Position numbers and translations under genes: made by a program
DNA from: an uncultured Acetatifactor sp.
GTDB lineage: Bacteria; Bacillota; Clostridia; Lachnospirales; Lachnospiraceae
Direction of reading: 5' to 3'
Assembly: GCA_947624245.1 (NCBI GenBank)
Contig: CANQJL010000002.1
Location: 1-64,000, forward strand
Length of the DNA: 64,000 nucleotides
The notes under the pieces: model-generated
What the model was told of the DNA's origin: nothing
What the model saw: only the letters and a program-made list of their open reading frames with translations
The model's database searches: none
Shown: positions 36,200-46,030 of the stretch, in pieces
Position numbering within the stretch: the stretch's first letter is position 1
Layout of the letters: every line of letters starts with the position of its first letter

Positions 36200-38128
36200 A
36201 TGGCAAAGACAGACAATTATGACGCTTCCAGCATTATGGTGCTGGAGGGACTTGAGGCCGTGCGGAAACGCCCGGGCATGTATATCGGAAGCGTATCTAC
36301 GAAGGGTCTGAACCATCTCATCTATGAGATCGTGGACAATTCCGTGGACGAGCATCTGGCGGGATTCTGCGATACGATTACCGTCACGCTGGAGAAGGAC
36401 GGCTCCGCCACCGTCTCCGACAACGGGAGAGGGATTCCCGTGGGAATGCATGAGAAGGGCATCAGCGCCGAGCGGCTGGTATTTACCACCCTTCATGCCG
36501 GCGGAAAATTCGACAACGGCGCCTATAAGACCAGCGGCGGACTGCACGGCGTGGGTTCCTCCGTGGTGAACGCGCTGTCGGCCAGACTGACCGTGACCGT
36601 GAAGACGGGCGGCTTTGTCTATGAGGACCGCTACGAGCGGGGCAATCCCACGGTGGAGCTTGAGAACGGTCTGCTGCCCGTGAAGGGCAAGACGCGGGAG
36701 ACGGGAACCTGCGTTAATTTTCTGCCCGACGACACCATATTTGACAGGACGAGATTTAAGGAGGACGACATCAAGAGCCGCCTCCACGAGACGGCGTATC
36801 TGAATCCCGAGCTCACCATTGTCTTTCGGGATCTGCGCAAAGAGGAGCCGGAGACGGTGACCTTCCATGAGCCGGAGGGAATCACGGGATTTATCAAGGA
36901 CATGAACAAGTCCAGCGAGGCGATCCACGACGTGGTCTATTTTTCCGGCGAGAGCGAGGGCATCTCCGTGGAAGTCGCCTTTCAGTATATCAATGAATTC
37001 CATGAGAACGTGCTGGGATTCTGCAACAACATCTACAATTCCGAGGGCGGCACCCACCTGACGGGATTTAAGACCATGTTCACGAACGTGATCAACACCT
37101 ACGCCAGAGAGCTGGGAATCCTGAAGGAGAAGGACGTGAACTTTACCGGCGCAGACGTGCGAAACGGCATGACCGCCGTGGTCTCCATCAAGCACCCCGA
37201 CCCCAGATTCGAGGGGCAGACCAAGACGAAGCTGGACAATCAGGACGCGGCCAAGGTGGTCAGCAAGATCACGGGTGACGAGGTGGTGAGATTCTTCGAC
37301 AGGAATCTGGAGATGCTGAAGAACATCATCGGCTGCGCGGAGAAGGCGGCCAAGATCCGCAAGACGGAGGAGCGCGCCAAGACCAACCTGCTCACCAAGC
37401 AGAAATTCTCCTTCGACTCCAACGGGAAGCTGGCGAACTGCGAGTCCAAGGACCCCTCCAAGTGCGAGATTTTTATCGTGGAGGGAGATTCCGCGGGCGG
37501 CAGTGCAAAGACGGCCCGCAACCGCATGTATCAGGCGATTTTGCCGATTCGCGGTAAAATCTTGAATGTGGAGAAGGCCAGCATCGACAAGGTGCTTGCC
37601 AACGCGGAGATCAAGACCATGATCAATGCGTTTGGCTGCGGCTTCTCGGAAGGATACGGCAACGACTTCGATATCACAAAGCTGCGCTATGACAAGATCG
37701 TGATCATGGCGGATGCCGATGTGGACGGCGCCCATATTTCCACACTGCTGCTCACGCTGTTCTACCGCTTTATGCCGGAGCTGATCTTTGAGGGGCATGT
37801 CTATATCGCCATGCCGCCTCTGTACAAGGCCATGCCGGCCAAGGGGCAGGAGGAGTATCTCTATGACGACAAGGCGCTGGAGCGTTACAGAAAGACCCAC
37901 AAGGGTCCCTTTACCCTGCAGAGGTACAAGGGACTTGGCGAGATGGACGCGGAGCAGCTCTGGGAGACCACGCTGAATCCCGAGACCCGCCGCATGAAGC
38001 AGGTGGAGATCGAGGACGCCCGCATGGCCAGCGAGGTCACGGAGCTTCTGATGGGAACCGAGGTGCCGCCCCGCAAGGCCTTTATCTACGATCACGCGCA
38101 CGACGCGGAGCTGGATATGCAGGCCTAA
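36200..38128 (+). CDS. parE: Type II topoisomerase subunit B (probably topoisomerase IV ParE)
   Basis: 642 residues. The GHKL ATPase domain has EIVDNSVDEHLAGF, SDNGRGIPVG and TSGGLHGVGSSVVNALS. The Toprim domain has FIVEGDSAGGSA and the Mg-binding DADVDGAH, and the C-terminus has LQRYKGLGEMDAEQLWETT. Subunit A follows 71 bases later. GyrB and ParE are hard to tell apart by eye. ParE is preferred because the partner lacks a canonical GyrA box and the locus lacks dnaA, dnaN and recF, which commonly accompany gyrBA. AAGGAG lies 12 bases before ATG. Confidence 0.75.
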   Translation: MAKTDNYDASSIMVLEGLEAVRKRPGMYIGSVSTKGLNHLIYEIVDNSVDEHLAGFCDTITVTLEKDGSATVSDNGRGIPVGMHEKGISAERLVFTTLHAGGKFDNGAYKTSGGLHGVGSSVVNALSARLTVTVKTGGFVYEDRYERGNPTVELENGLLPVKGKTRETGTCVNFLPDDTIFDRTRFKEDDIKSRLHETAYLNPELTIVFRDLRKEEPETVTFHEPEGITGFIKDMNKSSEAIHDVVYFSGESEGISVEVAFQYINEFHENVLGFCNNIYNSEGGTHLTGFKTMFTNVINTYARELGILKEKDVNFTGADVRNGMTAVVSIKHPDPRFEGQTKTKLDNQDAAKVVSKITGDEVVRFFDRNLEMLKNIIGCAEKAAKIRKTEERAKTNLLTKQKFSFDSNGKLANCESKDPSKCEIFIVEGDSAGGSAKTARNRMYQAILPIRGKILNVEKASIDKVLANAEIKTMINAFGCGFSEGYGNDFDITKLRYDKIVIMADADVDGAHISTLLLTLFYRFMPELIFEGHVYIAMPPLYKAMPAKGQEEYLYDDKALERYRKTHKGPFTLQRYKGLGEMDAEQLWETTLNPETRRMKQVEIEDARMASEVTELLMGTEVPPRKAFIYDHAHDAELDMQA

Positions 38129-38199
38129 CAGCGTGAGAAGTGCTTCTAACCGCTCACAGCAGAGGCTGACAGTATCTTTGCAGCAAAGGGAAGGATAAC

Positions 38200-40440
38200 A
38201 TGGACGACAACAGGATCATAAGAACCGAATATTCCGAGGAGATGCAGAAGGCGTTTATCGACTATGCCATGAGCGTCATCATCGCCAGAGCCCTGCCGGA
38301 TATCCGCGACGGGTTGAAGCCCGTGCAGCGCAGAGTCCTCTACGACATGTACGAGCTGGGGATCCGCTTCGATAAGCCCTACAGAAAGAGCGCCCGCATC
38401 GTGGGAGATACCATGGGTAAATACCATCCCCACGGCGACAGCTCCATCTATGATTCCCTTGTGGTCATGAGCCAGGACTTCAAGAAGGGTCTGGCGCTCA
38501 TCGACGGGCACGGCAATTTCGGCAATATCGAGGGCGACGGCGCCGCTGCCATGCGTTACACGGAGGCAAGGCTCGAGAAGGTGACCCAGGAGGCCTTTCT
38601 GGGCGACCTCGATAAAGACGTGGTGGACTTCGTCCCCAATTTCGACGAGACCGAGAAGGAGCCCGTGGTGCTGCCGGTCAGGATCCCGAACTTTCTGGTG
38701 AACGGCTCCGAGGGCATCGCCGTTGGCATGACGACCAGCACGCCGCCCCACAATCTGGGCGAAGTCATCGACGCCATGAAGGCCTATATGCAGAATGAAA
38801 ATATCACCGTGCGAGAGCTGATGCGCCACCTCAAGGGACCCGATTTCCCCACGGGAGGCGTCGTCACCAACAAGGACGATCTGCAGGAGATCTACGAGAC
38901 CGGCGCCGGCAGGATCAAGATCAGAGGCAAGGTGGAGTTCGAGAAGGTCAAGGGAGGCAGGACCAACGTGGTGATCTCGGAGATCCCCTACACCATGATC
39001 GGGGCGGGCATCGCCAAGTTCCTGTCGGACGTGGCGGCTCTGGTGGAGACCAAGAAGACCCAGGATGTGACGGACATCTCCAACCAGTCCTCCAAGGAAG
39101 GGATCCGCATCGTCATAGAGCTGAAAAAGGACGCCGATGCGGAGAATTTCGTAAATCTTCTCTACAAAAAGACGCGGCTGGAGGACACCTTCGGCGTGAA
39201 CATGCTGGCGATCAGCGACGGAAGGCCGGAGACCATGGGCCTGAAGCAGATCCTCAAGGCCAACGTGGATTTCCAGTACGAGCTGGCCACCAGAAAATAC
39301 ACCAATCTTCTGGCGAAGGAGCTGGAGCGCAAGGAGATTCAGGAGGGCCTGATCAAGGCGTGCAATGTGATCGATCTGATCATCGAGATCCTTCGCGGCT
39401 CCAAGGACCGCGCCATGGCAAAGGCCTGTCTGGTAGAGGGAAAGATAGACGGCATCAAATTCAAGACGAAGGAATCAAAGATCATGGCCACGCAGCTCAT
39501 GTTCACCGAGAAGCAGGCCAACGCCATTCTGGAGATGCGTCTGTACAAGCTCATCGGTCTGGAGATAGAGGCGCTGATCAACGAGCATGAGGACACCATG
39601 GCGAACATCTACCGCTATGAGGACATTCTCGACCGACGGGACTCCATGGCCCAGGTGATTATGAACGAGCTGGACGAATACAAGAAGGAGTACGGCAGAA
39701 AGCGCCGCACGGTCATCGACAACGTGGAGGAGGCCGTCTACAAAGAAAAGGAGATCGAGGAGACCGACATATGTATCCTGGTAGACCGGTTCGGCTATAT
39801 CAAATCCATGGACACCGCTGCCTACGAGCGCAACAGGGAGGCGGCGGACGCGGAGAACCGATTCGTCTTCTCCTGTAAGAACACCGGCAAGGTCTGCGTA
39901 TTTACCGATACCGGACAGCTCCATACCATCAAGGCGGCGGATATCCCGTTCGGAAAATTTCGGGACAAGGGCACGCCTCTGGATAATATCAGCAACTACA
40001 ATTCCGAGAAGGAGCAGGCCGTGTATATCACCAGCCAGACGGAGCTGAATCTGCGGCAGGTGGTGTTCGTGACGGCACAGTCCATGATGAAGCTGGTGGA
40101 CGGCGGGGAATTCGACGTGTCCAAGCGCACGGTGGCTGCCACCAATCTGACGGATGGAGATGCCGTGGTCAGCGTGGCCGCGCTGCACGAACAGAGGTAC
40201 ATCATACTTCAGACAAAGGAAGGCGTATTCCTAAAATTTTCCGTGGAGGAGATACCGGAGAAGAAAAAGGGCGCCGTGGGCGTTCGGGGAATGAAGCTTT
40301 CGCCGAAGGATTCCGTGGAGAAGGTCTACTACACCATGGTTCTCGACAATACCTCCATCGAGTATAAGGGGAAGGAGATCCTTCTGAACGACTTGAAGAA
40401 CGGCAGACGTGACACGAAGGGGACGAAGATTCGAGTATGA
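38200..40440 (+). CDS. parC: Type II topoisomerase subunit A (probably topoisomerase IV ParC)
   Basis: 746 residues. The catalytic tyrosine is Y120 in AAAMRYTEARL. The quinolone-determining region reads HPHGDSSIYDS, with Ser and Asp at the positions equivalent to E. coli GyrA S83 and D87, so no resistance change is visible there. The C-terminal beta-pinwheel contains KKKGAVGVRGM, not the QRRGGKG box that lets gyrase wrap DNA. This and the length, shorter than typical gyrases of about 830, favour ParC. The final ATGA overlaps the start of rsmD. Confidence 0.75.
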   Translation: MDDNRIIRTEYSEEMQKAFIDYAMSVIIARALPDIRDGLKPVQRRVLYDMYELGIRFDKPYRKSARIVGDTMGKYHPHGDSSIYDSLVVMSQDFKKGLALIDGHGNFGNIEGDGAAAMRYTEARLEKVTQEAFLGDLDKDVVDFVPNFDETEKEPVVLPVRIPNFLVNGSEGIAVGMTTSTPPHNLGEVIDAMKAYMQNENITVRELMRHLKGPDFPTGGVVTNKDDLQEIYETGAGRIKIRGKVEFEKVKGGRTNVVISEIPYTMIGAGIAKFLSDVAALVETKKTQDVTDISNQSSKEGIRIVIELKKDADAENFVNLLYKKTRLEDTFGVNMLAISDGRPETMGLKQILKANVDFQYELATRKYTNLLAKELERKEIQEGLIKACNVIDLIIEILRGSKDRAMAKACLVEGKIDGIKFKTKESKIMATQLMFTEKQANAILEMRLYKLIGLEIEALINEHEDTMANIYRYEDILDRRDSMAQVIMNELDEYKKEYGRKRRTVIDNVEEAVYKEKEIEETDICILVDRFGYIKSMDTAAYERNREAADAENRFVFSCKNTGKVCVFTDTGQLHTIKAADIPFGKFRDKGTPLDNISNYNSEKEQAVYITSQTELNLRQVVFVTAQSMMKLVDGGEFDVSKRTVAATNLTDGDAVVSVAALHEQRYIILQTKEGVFLKFSVEEIPEKKKGAVGVRGMKLSPKDSVEKVYYTMVLDNTSIEYKGKEILLNDLKNGRRDTKGTKIRV

Positions 40441-41018
40441 GAGTGATCGCAGGAACGGCAAAAAGTCTCCCGCTGGTAACTCCCGAAGGCGCGGACACCA
40501 GACCTACCACGGACAGGATCAAGGAGACATTGTTCAATATGCTGCAGTGGAACGTGCAGGGCGCCGTGTTCGTGGATCTGTTCAGCGGAAGCGGCGGCAT
40601 CGGCATCGAGGCCCTGAGCCGCGGGGCGCGGAAGGCGTATTTTGTGGAAAATGCGCCCGCTGCCATCGACTGCATCAAACGAAATCTTGCATTTACGAAA
40701 TTGCAGGAACGTGCTATAGTTATAAAACAGGACGCCTGCAGCGCGCTGAACAGTATTGCCGAGCAGACGGTGGACGTCATCTTTATGGATCCGCCCTACG
40801 GGCGCGGACAGGAACGCGGCGTGCTGGCACTGCTCCAGGCAAAAAGCTATGTGACACAAGATACCCTCATCATAGTGGAAACGTCTCTGGACACGGATTT
40901 TTCCTATCTGCAGGAGCTGGGATTTGTGACGGAGAGAGAAAAGCGATACAAGACGAACAGACATATATTCCTCAGGAAGATTAGGAGCAAAGATGAAAAG
41001 AGCGGTCTACCCGGGTAG
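40437..41018 (+). CDS. rsmD: 16S rRNA (guanine966-N2)-methyltransferase
   Basis: 193 residues. The N-terminal [13 protein letters not shown] and [15 protein letters not shown] are typical. The SAM site [19 protein letters not shown] is near residue 46, and the catalytic MDPPYGRG is near residue 118. It starts inside the parC stop (ATGA) and its end overlaps coaD by 26 bases. The rsmD-coaD-ylbJ order is the same as ylbH-ylbI-ylbJ in Bacillus. Confidence 0.93.
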   Translation: MRVIAGTAKSLPLVTPEGADTRPTTDRIKETLFNMLQWNVQGAVFVDLFSGSGGIGIEALSRGARKAYFVENAPAAIDCIKRNLAFTKLQERAIVIKQDACSALNSIAEQTVDVIFMDPPYGRGQERGVLALLQAKSYVTQDTLIIVETSLDTDFSYLQELGFVTEREKRYKTNRHIFLRKIRSKDEKSGLPG

Positions 41019-41499
41019 TTTCGACCCTATGACATACGGACATCTGGATATTATCAACAGAGCGGCGGAGATTTTTGACGTATTGATCGTCAGTGTTTTG
41101 AATAATAATCAAAAGACACCGTTGTTTTCTGTGGAGGAACGTGTTAAGATACTTAAAGAGGCTACGAAGCACCTGCCTAATGTACAGGTGGACAGCTTCA
41201 GCGGCCTTCTCACAAATTATGCCGCGGTCAACGATCTGCATGTGGCGGTCAGGGGGCTGCGCGCGATCACGGATTTTGAATACGAACTGCAGCTGGCACA
41301 GACGAACCGCATGCTGTCCGGCGGAAAGCTTGACACGGTCTTTCTGACCACAAGCCTTGAGTATGCGTACCTCAGTTCCTCCAGCGTGAAGGAGATCGCA
41401 AGCTTCGGAGGAGACATATCGAAAGCGGTTCCCGACTTTGTGGGAGAGATGATGTTTGAAAAATACCGGATCGGACAATTGGACCGGCAAACCAGATAA
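40993..41499 (+). CDS. coaD: Phosphopantetheine adenylyltransferase
   Basis: 168 residues; adenylates 4'-phosphopantetheine in coenzyme A synthesis. The nucleotidyltransferase motif [16 protein letters not shown] (T/HxGH class) is at residues 6-21. [23 protein letters not shown] covers 88-110, and the C-terminal [15 protein letters not shown] is the usual ISSTxIR-type region. GGAGCAAAG precedes the ATG, which lies inside rsmD. Confidence 0.96.
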   Translation: MKRAVYPGSFDPMTYGHLDIINRAAEIFDVLIVSVLNNNQKTPLFSVEERVKILKEATKHLPNVQVDSFSGLLTNYAAVNDLHVAVRGLRAITDFEYELQLAQTNRMLSGGKLDTVFLTTSLEYAYLSSSSVKEIASFGGDISKAVPDFVGEMMFEKYRIGQLDRQTR

Positions 41500-41511
41500 G
41501 GAGTGATGCCA

Positions 41512-42117
41512 ATGAGCAGCAGAATCGAACAACTGATAGACGAACTGGAAGAGTATATCGACAACTGTAAGCCCAAATTCATGTCAAATTCGGAGATCAT
41601 TGTCAACAAGGAAGAGATCGATGAACTGCTCCGTGAGCTGCGCATGAAGACCCCCGATGAGATCAAGCGCTACCAGAAGATCATCAGCAACAAGGAAGCT
41701 ATCCTGAACGATGCGAGAGCAAAGGCGGAAGCGCTGATCAACGAAGCGACCATTCAGACCAACGAGCTGATCAGTGAGCATGAGATCATGCAGCAGGCGT
41801 ACGCGCAGGCCAATATCGTTGTGACACAGGCGGCTCAGCAGGCGCAGGAAATTTTGGATAAGGCGACCATGGAGGCCAACGAACTGAGAATGCAGGCGGC
41901 ACAGTACACCGAGGACAGACTGGCGGAGCTGGAAAATATCATTGTCTCCGCGATACAGGCGTCCGAGGCAAACTACAGTAGTCTGCTGGGATCTTTGAAT
42001 CAGTACAGGGATCTGATCCAGCAGAACCGCCGTGCGCTGCAGCCCATGGAGGAAGACATGGAGTCTATTCCCATGGGAGATATGGACGATGACAGCGAAC
42101 TGGATGTGATTCAATGA
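41512..42117 (+). CDS. Coiled-coil protein, DivIVA/ATPase-subunit-H-like
   Basis: 201 residues, hydrophilic, almost entirely helical. A coiled coil runs from about 45 to 175, with many Ala, Gln and Glu residues. The tail is acidic (GDMDDDSELDVIQ). Similar clostridial proteins are annotated only as V-type ATPase subunit H-like or DivIVA-like by coiled-coil resemblance; no specific function can be claimed. ATG 41512 is chosen because AAGGAG lies eight bases upstream. It sits between coaD and the amidase and overlaps the latter by four bases. Confidence 0.75.
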   Translation: MSSRIEQLIDELEEYIDNCKPKFMSNSEIIVNKEEIDELLRELRMKTPDEIKRYQKIISNKEAILNDARAKAEALINEATIQTNELISEHEIMQQAYAQANIVVTQAAQQAQEILDKATMEANELRMQAAQYTEDRLAELENIIVSAIQASEANYSSLLGSLNQYRDLIQQNRRALQPMEEDMESIPMGDMDDDSELDVIQ

Positions 42118-43514
42118 GAAATAACGCGAAAGTGAACAAGATAAAAAAACAAAAAACCGGATTTCGCAAGAGAGCCGGTTTTTTTACAATATTGGCGCTG
42201 CTGCTCGCCTTTCCCATGCAGGCGTCCGCGGAGGGCAGACTGCAGGATACGGGCGATAAGCTCGTCATCGTGATCGACCCCGGGCACGGCGGTGAAAATC
42301 AGGGCACCATCGAGAACGGCTATGAAGAAAAGGGAATGACCATCGTTACGGCGCAGGCAATGTACGAGGAGCTGTCCCTCTACGATGACGTGGAGGTCCA
42401 CATGACCAGAACGGACGACCGCGACCTTTCTCTGGAGGAGAGGGCTGAGTTCGCCAAGTCCGTGGACGCAGATTTTCTGTTCAGTATCCACTATAACGCC
42501 TCGGAAAGCCATGAGCTCTTCGGCGCCGAGGTGTGGGTCTCCGTACATGCGCCGTTCAATGACTACGGATACCAGTTCGGAAACGGGCTGCTGAAGGATC
42601 TGCGGGAAAAGGGTCTCTTTATCCGAGGCGTCAAGAGCCGCCGCAAGAGCGACGATGACAATTATTACGGGATTATCCGGTTCTGTGAGAAGGTCGATGT
42701 GCCGGCGGTGATCATAGAACACTGCCATGTAGATGAGGAAAGAGACGAAGAATTCTGCGACACCACCGAAGAACTGCAGGAATTCGGAAGGCTTGACGCC
42801 ACGGCCGTGGCAAAATATTTCGGCCTGAAGAGCAGCGTGCTGGGCGTGGACTACTCGGGATATGAACCGGCCCCAGCGCACCCCGATGTAACGGCGCCCC
42901 TTACGGAGAAGGACGAAACGCCGCCGGAGATCTGCCAGATCGATTTTCTGGAAACGGATTATGACACGGGGCAGCTTTCCTTAAGCGTGACGGCGGCGGA
43001 TTACGAGACACCGCTCCTTTACTATTCCTACAGCATTGACGGCGGAAAGACATATACCCGCAGAGAGATTTGGCCCAACGGCGACGCCCTGACGGGAAGC
43101 TACTCCGACACCTTCACCCTGAATCTGCAGATTCCCTCGGGAACGACGCCCACGGTGATCCTGCGGGCGTATAACATGTACGATCTGTACACGGAGAGCA
43201 ATCCCTATATCAGTGCCGTAGAGTATTCCTACGGGGAGGAGGCTGTGGAGGCAGTCGGACCGGTACAGACGCCGGAGGAAGAAATCGGCGGCGTGTCCGG
43301 AAACGGCAGGGAGGATACCGACGAAAGCGCCGATGACAGCGATGAAGCGCCCAAGGAGATCAGCTTCCTGACCTTTTTGAAAATATGTCTTGTGATAGTG
43401 GCGGCGTTCTTCTTCGTGCTTCTCCTGTCGCAGGTCATCGACCGCGCAAGACGAAAGAAGCACAGGCGTCAGCGCAGAAACGTTGACGGGGACAAAAGGA
43501 ACCAGCAAAGATAA
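42114..43514 (+). CDS. Membrane-anchored N-acetylmuramoyl-L-alanine amidase (Amidase_3)
   Basis: 466 residues. A signal/anchor helix at about 22-40 ends in QASAEG. The zinc amidase domain spans about 48-240: H in DPGHGGENQG, E in NGYEEKGM, H in FSIHYNASE and the catalytic E in IIEHCHVDEERDE. A region of about 280-370 looks like a beta-sandwich (ISYSIDGGKTYT-like), followed by an acidic linker. A second helix lies at about 423-442 with a basic tail. It cuts the bond between MurNAc and the stem peptide at the cell surface. The second helix is unusual for secreted amidases. The stop overlaps the convergent ylbJ by 46 bases. Confidence 0.87.
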   Translation: MRNNAKVNKIKKQKTGFRKRAGFFTILALLLAFPMQASAEGRLQDTGDKLVIVIDPGHGGENQGTIENGYEEKGMTIVTAQAMYEELSLYDDVEVHMTRTDDRDLSLEERAEFAKSVDADFLFSIHYNASESHELFGAEVWVSVHAPFNDYGYQFGNGLLKDLREKGLFIRGVKSRRKSDDDNYYGIIRFCEKVDVPAVIIEHCHVDEERDEEFCDTTEELQEFGRLDATAVAKYFGLKSSVLGVDYSGYEPAPAHPDVTAPLTEKDETPPEICQIDFLETDYDTGQLSLSVTAADYETPLLYYSYSIDGGKTYTRREIWPNGDALTGSYSDTFTLNLQIPSGTTPTVILRAYNMYDLYTESNPYISAVEYSYGEEAVEAVGPVQTPEEEIGGVSGNGREDTDESADDSDEAPKEISFLTFLKICLVIVAAFFFVLLLSQVIDRARRKKHRRQRRNVDGDKRNQQR

Positions 43515-44404
43515 AAGCAGGCGCCCAAAAGAGTCAGTATGACCTTGTGAAGGATATAGCCGGACAGCGAGAGGTCCGTGTTCCTGATGCAGCTGTAGGT
43601 CTGCGCGATGCAGGAGAACCCGCAGAAGGACAGAGCCAGCAGGCTGTACAGGGGGAGGGCGTCCTTCAGCATACCAAGACCGCCGGTGATCTCCAGAAGG
43701 GGCGCGGCCAACGGCAGAGAATGCCCCAGCAGCACATGGGGAAGCAGATTCAGCAGATTGAAAAGCACCATGTACCCGCCCAGAGTCAGAATGCTCTGAA
43801 CGGAGGATCTGACGGAGCTGTCCAGGGCGTCCAGGAACCTTTCGGGGAAGGGCGTCTGCGTTTCCTTTGGCAGGGGGCGGGACGCCGTCTCTATAGACCC
43901 GCCGATGCCGATATCGCGGTAGAGCGTCCTTCGCAGAAAGAGGCCGTACAGAAGCGGTATGCCGTACATGCCGAACAGGTACGGCGCGATAAGCCGCCTT
44001 CCCAGAAGCGGCAGGGCGAAGCTTAAGAAATACACGGGCCCGATGTTGTTGCAGAAGGCCATGAGATATTCGGCCTCTCTGAGCGTAAGACGGTCGTGCT
44101 CCAAAAGCTCGCCGGTGACCTTCGCCCCCATGGGAAAGCCGCACAGAAAGCCCAGAAGCATACAGTAGCACACGTTCTTTCGGACGCCGTACACGGGCTT
44201 TACGGCGGGATAGGCGATCATGGCCAGCTTTTCCGTAAGGTGCAGGCGCACCATGACGCCGGAGAGTATCATAAAGGGAAGAAGCGAGGGAATCATTTTG
44301 TCGAACCACAGCTTCAGTCCCAGAGTGGCATAGTGCAGGCTCAGCTGCGAATTTGTCAGGATACAGCCCGCAAGCAGAAGAAAAAGTATTGTGATGAACA
44401 GCAT
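43469..44404 (-). CDS. ylbJ: Sporulation integral membrane protein YlbJ
   Basis: 311 residues with about eight membrane segments and nucleoside-transporter (gate) type repeats. LGLKLWFDKMIPSLLPFMILSG near the N-terminus, LLGFLCGFPMGAKVT and FCNNIGPVYFLS are characteristic of YlbJ. In Bacillus, YlbJ is a mother-cell membrane protein needed for spore maturation. The frame is open far upstream into the HAD gene. The start at 44404, directly before the first helix, gives the right length. The Shine-Dalgarno (GGGA) is weak. The location after rsmD-coaD supports the call. Confidence 0.82.
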   Translation of the reverse strand: MLFITILFLLLAGCILTNSQLSLHYATLGLKLWFDKMIPSLLPFMILSGVMVRLHLTEKLAMIAYPAVKPVYGVRKNVCYCMLLGFLCGFPMGAKVTGELLEHDRLTLREAEYLMAFCNNIGPVYFLSFALPLLGRRLIAPYLFGMYGIPLLYGLFLRRTLYRDIGIGGSIETASRPLPKETQTPFPERFLDALDSSVRSSVQSILTLGGYMVLFNLLNLLPHVLLGHSLPLAAPLLEITGGLGMLKDALPLYSLLALSFCGFSCIAQTYSCIRNTDLSLSGYILHKVILTLLGACFYLCWFLLSPSTFLR

Positions 44405-44522
44405 AGTCGTCCCGAGAACGTCTTTTGTGAAAATATATGTGGCGGCGTGAAAGTTATGCGCGGCAAAGACAGGTATCTCGGAAGAATACGAAAACAAGGA
44501 GAACAACAGGAGGAAGAGCTGT

Positions 44523-45179
44523 ATGCGGCATGAGATGCTGGAAGGAATAGAGGCCGTGATCTTTGATCTGGACGGCTCCCTTGTGGATTCCATGTGGATG
44601 TGGAGAAAGATCGACATAGAATATCTGGGAAGATTCGGGCTCTGCGTGCCTGACGACCTGCAGGAGAGGATCGAGGGCATGAGCTTCCATGAGACCGCCG
44701 TGTATTTTAAGAGAGAGTTTTCTCTGGAGGATCCCCTGGACAAGATCAAGGACGACTGGAACCAGATGGCCTGGGACAAATACGAGCGCGAAGTGCCTTT
44801 GAAGCCCGGTATTCCGGAATTTCTGGACAACTGCAAAAAGAACGGTATCCGTCTTGGCATCGCCACCAGCAATTCCAGAGAGCTGGTGGAGAACGTTGCG
44901 GGGACGCACGGACTGAAAAATTACTTCTCCTGTATTATGACGGGCTGTGACGTGGGGAGAGGAAAGCCGGCTCCGGACATCTACCTTGCGGTGGCAAAGG
45001 AATTGGGCACTGCCCCCGAGAAATGTCTGGTGTTCGAGGACATCGTTCCGGGAATCCAGGCGGGCAAGAGCGCGGGCATGAGGGTCTGCGCCGTGGAGGA
45101 TAAATATTCCGTCCCCCAGCGGCAGGCGAAGAAGGAGCTGGCGGACTATTACGTGGAGGACTTTTACGGACTTTTCTGA
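44523..45179 (+). CDS. HAD-superfamily hydrolase, beta-phosphoglucomutase-like
   Basis: 218 residues. Motif I VIFDLDGSLVDS (nucleophile aspartate near residue 15), motif II IATSNS, motif III lysine in GKPAPDIY and motif IV VFEDIVPGIQAG. The cap domain is the small helical insertion at about 25-85. This is subfamily IA, acting on small phosphorylated metabolites; the substrate is unknown. GGAGG lies nine bases before ATG. A probable operon with the SDR gene follows 36 bases later. Confidence 0.88.
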   Translation: MRHEMLEGIEAVIFDLDGSLVDSMWMWRKIDIEYLGRFGLCVPDDLQERIEGMSFHETAVYFKREFSLEDPLDKIKDDWNQMAWDKYEREVPLKPGIPEFLDNCKKNGIRLGIATSNSRELVENVAGTHGLKNYFSCIMTGCDVGRGKPAPDIYLAVAKELGTAPEKCLVFEDIVPGIQAGKSAGMRVCAVEDKYSVPQRQAKKELADYYVEDFYGLF

Positions 45180-45215
45180 CAACAGTGGGAAATAAATAAT
45201 AAATGGAGGTGTAAA

Positions 45216-46028
45216 ATGAATGTTATCGTGATCACGGGAGCATCTTCCGGTATCGGCATGGAATTTGCCATGCAGATGGACAATTATTTTGAGACGGTAG
45301 ATGAATTCTGGCTGGTGGCCAGAAGCGAGGACAAGCTTCGGGAAGTGGCGAACGTGCTGCAGCACAAGACCCGAATCTTTGCCATAGATGTGACCCACAG
45401 GAGCAAGCTGAGCAGGCTGGAGCAGGAGCTGAAGGCCGCCCATGCCGTGGTGCGGGTGCTGGTCAACTGCGCGGGCTACGGCGTGATGGGCCCGTTCACG
45501 GAGCTTGACCGCGCGCAGACGCTGGGCATGGTGCGCTTGAACTGCGAGGCGCTGACAGATGTGACCTACCGCCTCATTCCCTTTATGCGCAGGAACAGCC
45601 GTATCATTGAGCTGGCCTCCAGCGCCGCTTTCATGCCTCAGCCGGAATTTGCCGTCTATGCGGCCAGCAAGGCATATGTGCACAGCTTTTCACAGGCGGT
45701 GGGCGCCGAACTGCGAAAGAAGGGCATTTACGTGACGAGCGTGTGCCCGGGCCCTGTGAACACGCCTTTCTTTGACATAGCGGAAAAGGACGGCAAGCTG
45801 CTGACGATGAAGAAATACACCATGGTGGAAGCGGAGCGGGTGGTGGCGCAGGCGCTTCGGGATTCCCTGCAGAAGCGGCCTACCTCCGTGTGTTCCCTGC
45901 CGATTCAGGCATTTCATGTCCTGACGAAGGCCGTGCCCCACGGATTGCTGATGGACGTGGTCCTTGCCATGGCGGAGAACAAAAGGAAGGGGCAGAAGCA
46001 GGCTGTCGCCCAAGGGGAAGGAATGTAA
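45216..46028 (+). CDS. Short-chain dehydrogenase/reductase
   Basis: 270 residues. The NAD(P)-binding TGASSGIGMEFA is at residues 7-18, NCAGYG near 88, catalytic Ser in ELASSAAF and the YAASK pair near 148-152, followed by PGPVNTPFF. This is a classical SDR, of a type often annotated as a broad NADP-dependent oxidoreductase. Substrate unknown. GGAGGTG lies six bases before ATG. The next gene starts two bases after its stop. Confidence 0.88.
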   Translation: MNVIVITGASSGIGMEFAMQMDNYFETVDEFWLVARSEDKLREVANVLQHKTRIFAIDVTHRSKLSRLEQELKAAHAVVRVLVNCAGYGVMGPFTELDRAQTLGMVRLNCEALTDVTYRLIPFMRRNSRIIELASSAAFMPQPEFAVYAASKAYVHSFSQAVGAELRKKGIYVTSVCPGPVNTPFFDIAEKDGKLLTMKKYTMVEAERVVAQALRDSLQKRPTSVCSLPIQAFHVLTKAVPHGLLMDVVLAMAENKRKGQKQAVAQGEGM

Positions 46029-46030
46029 AG

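Noticed and set aside
43469-44872. 467-residue version of YlbJ
   Set aside because: The extra N-terminal part lies opposite the HAD gene and lacks family similarity. The start directly before the first helix gives the normal size.
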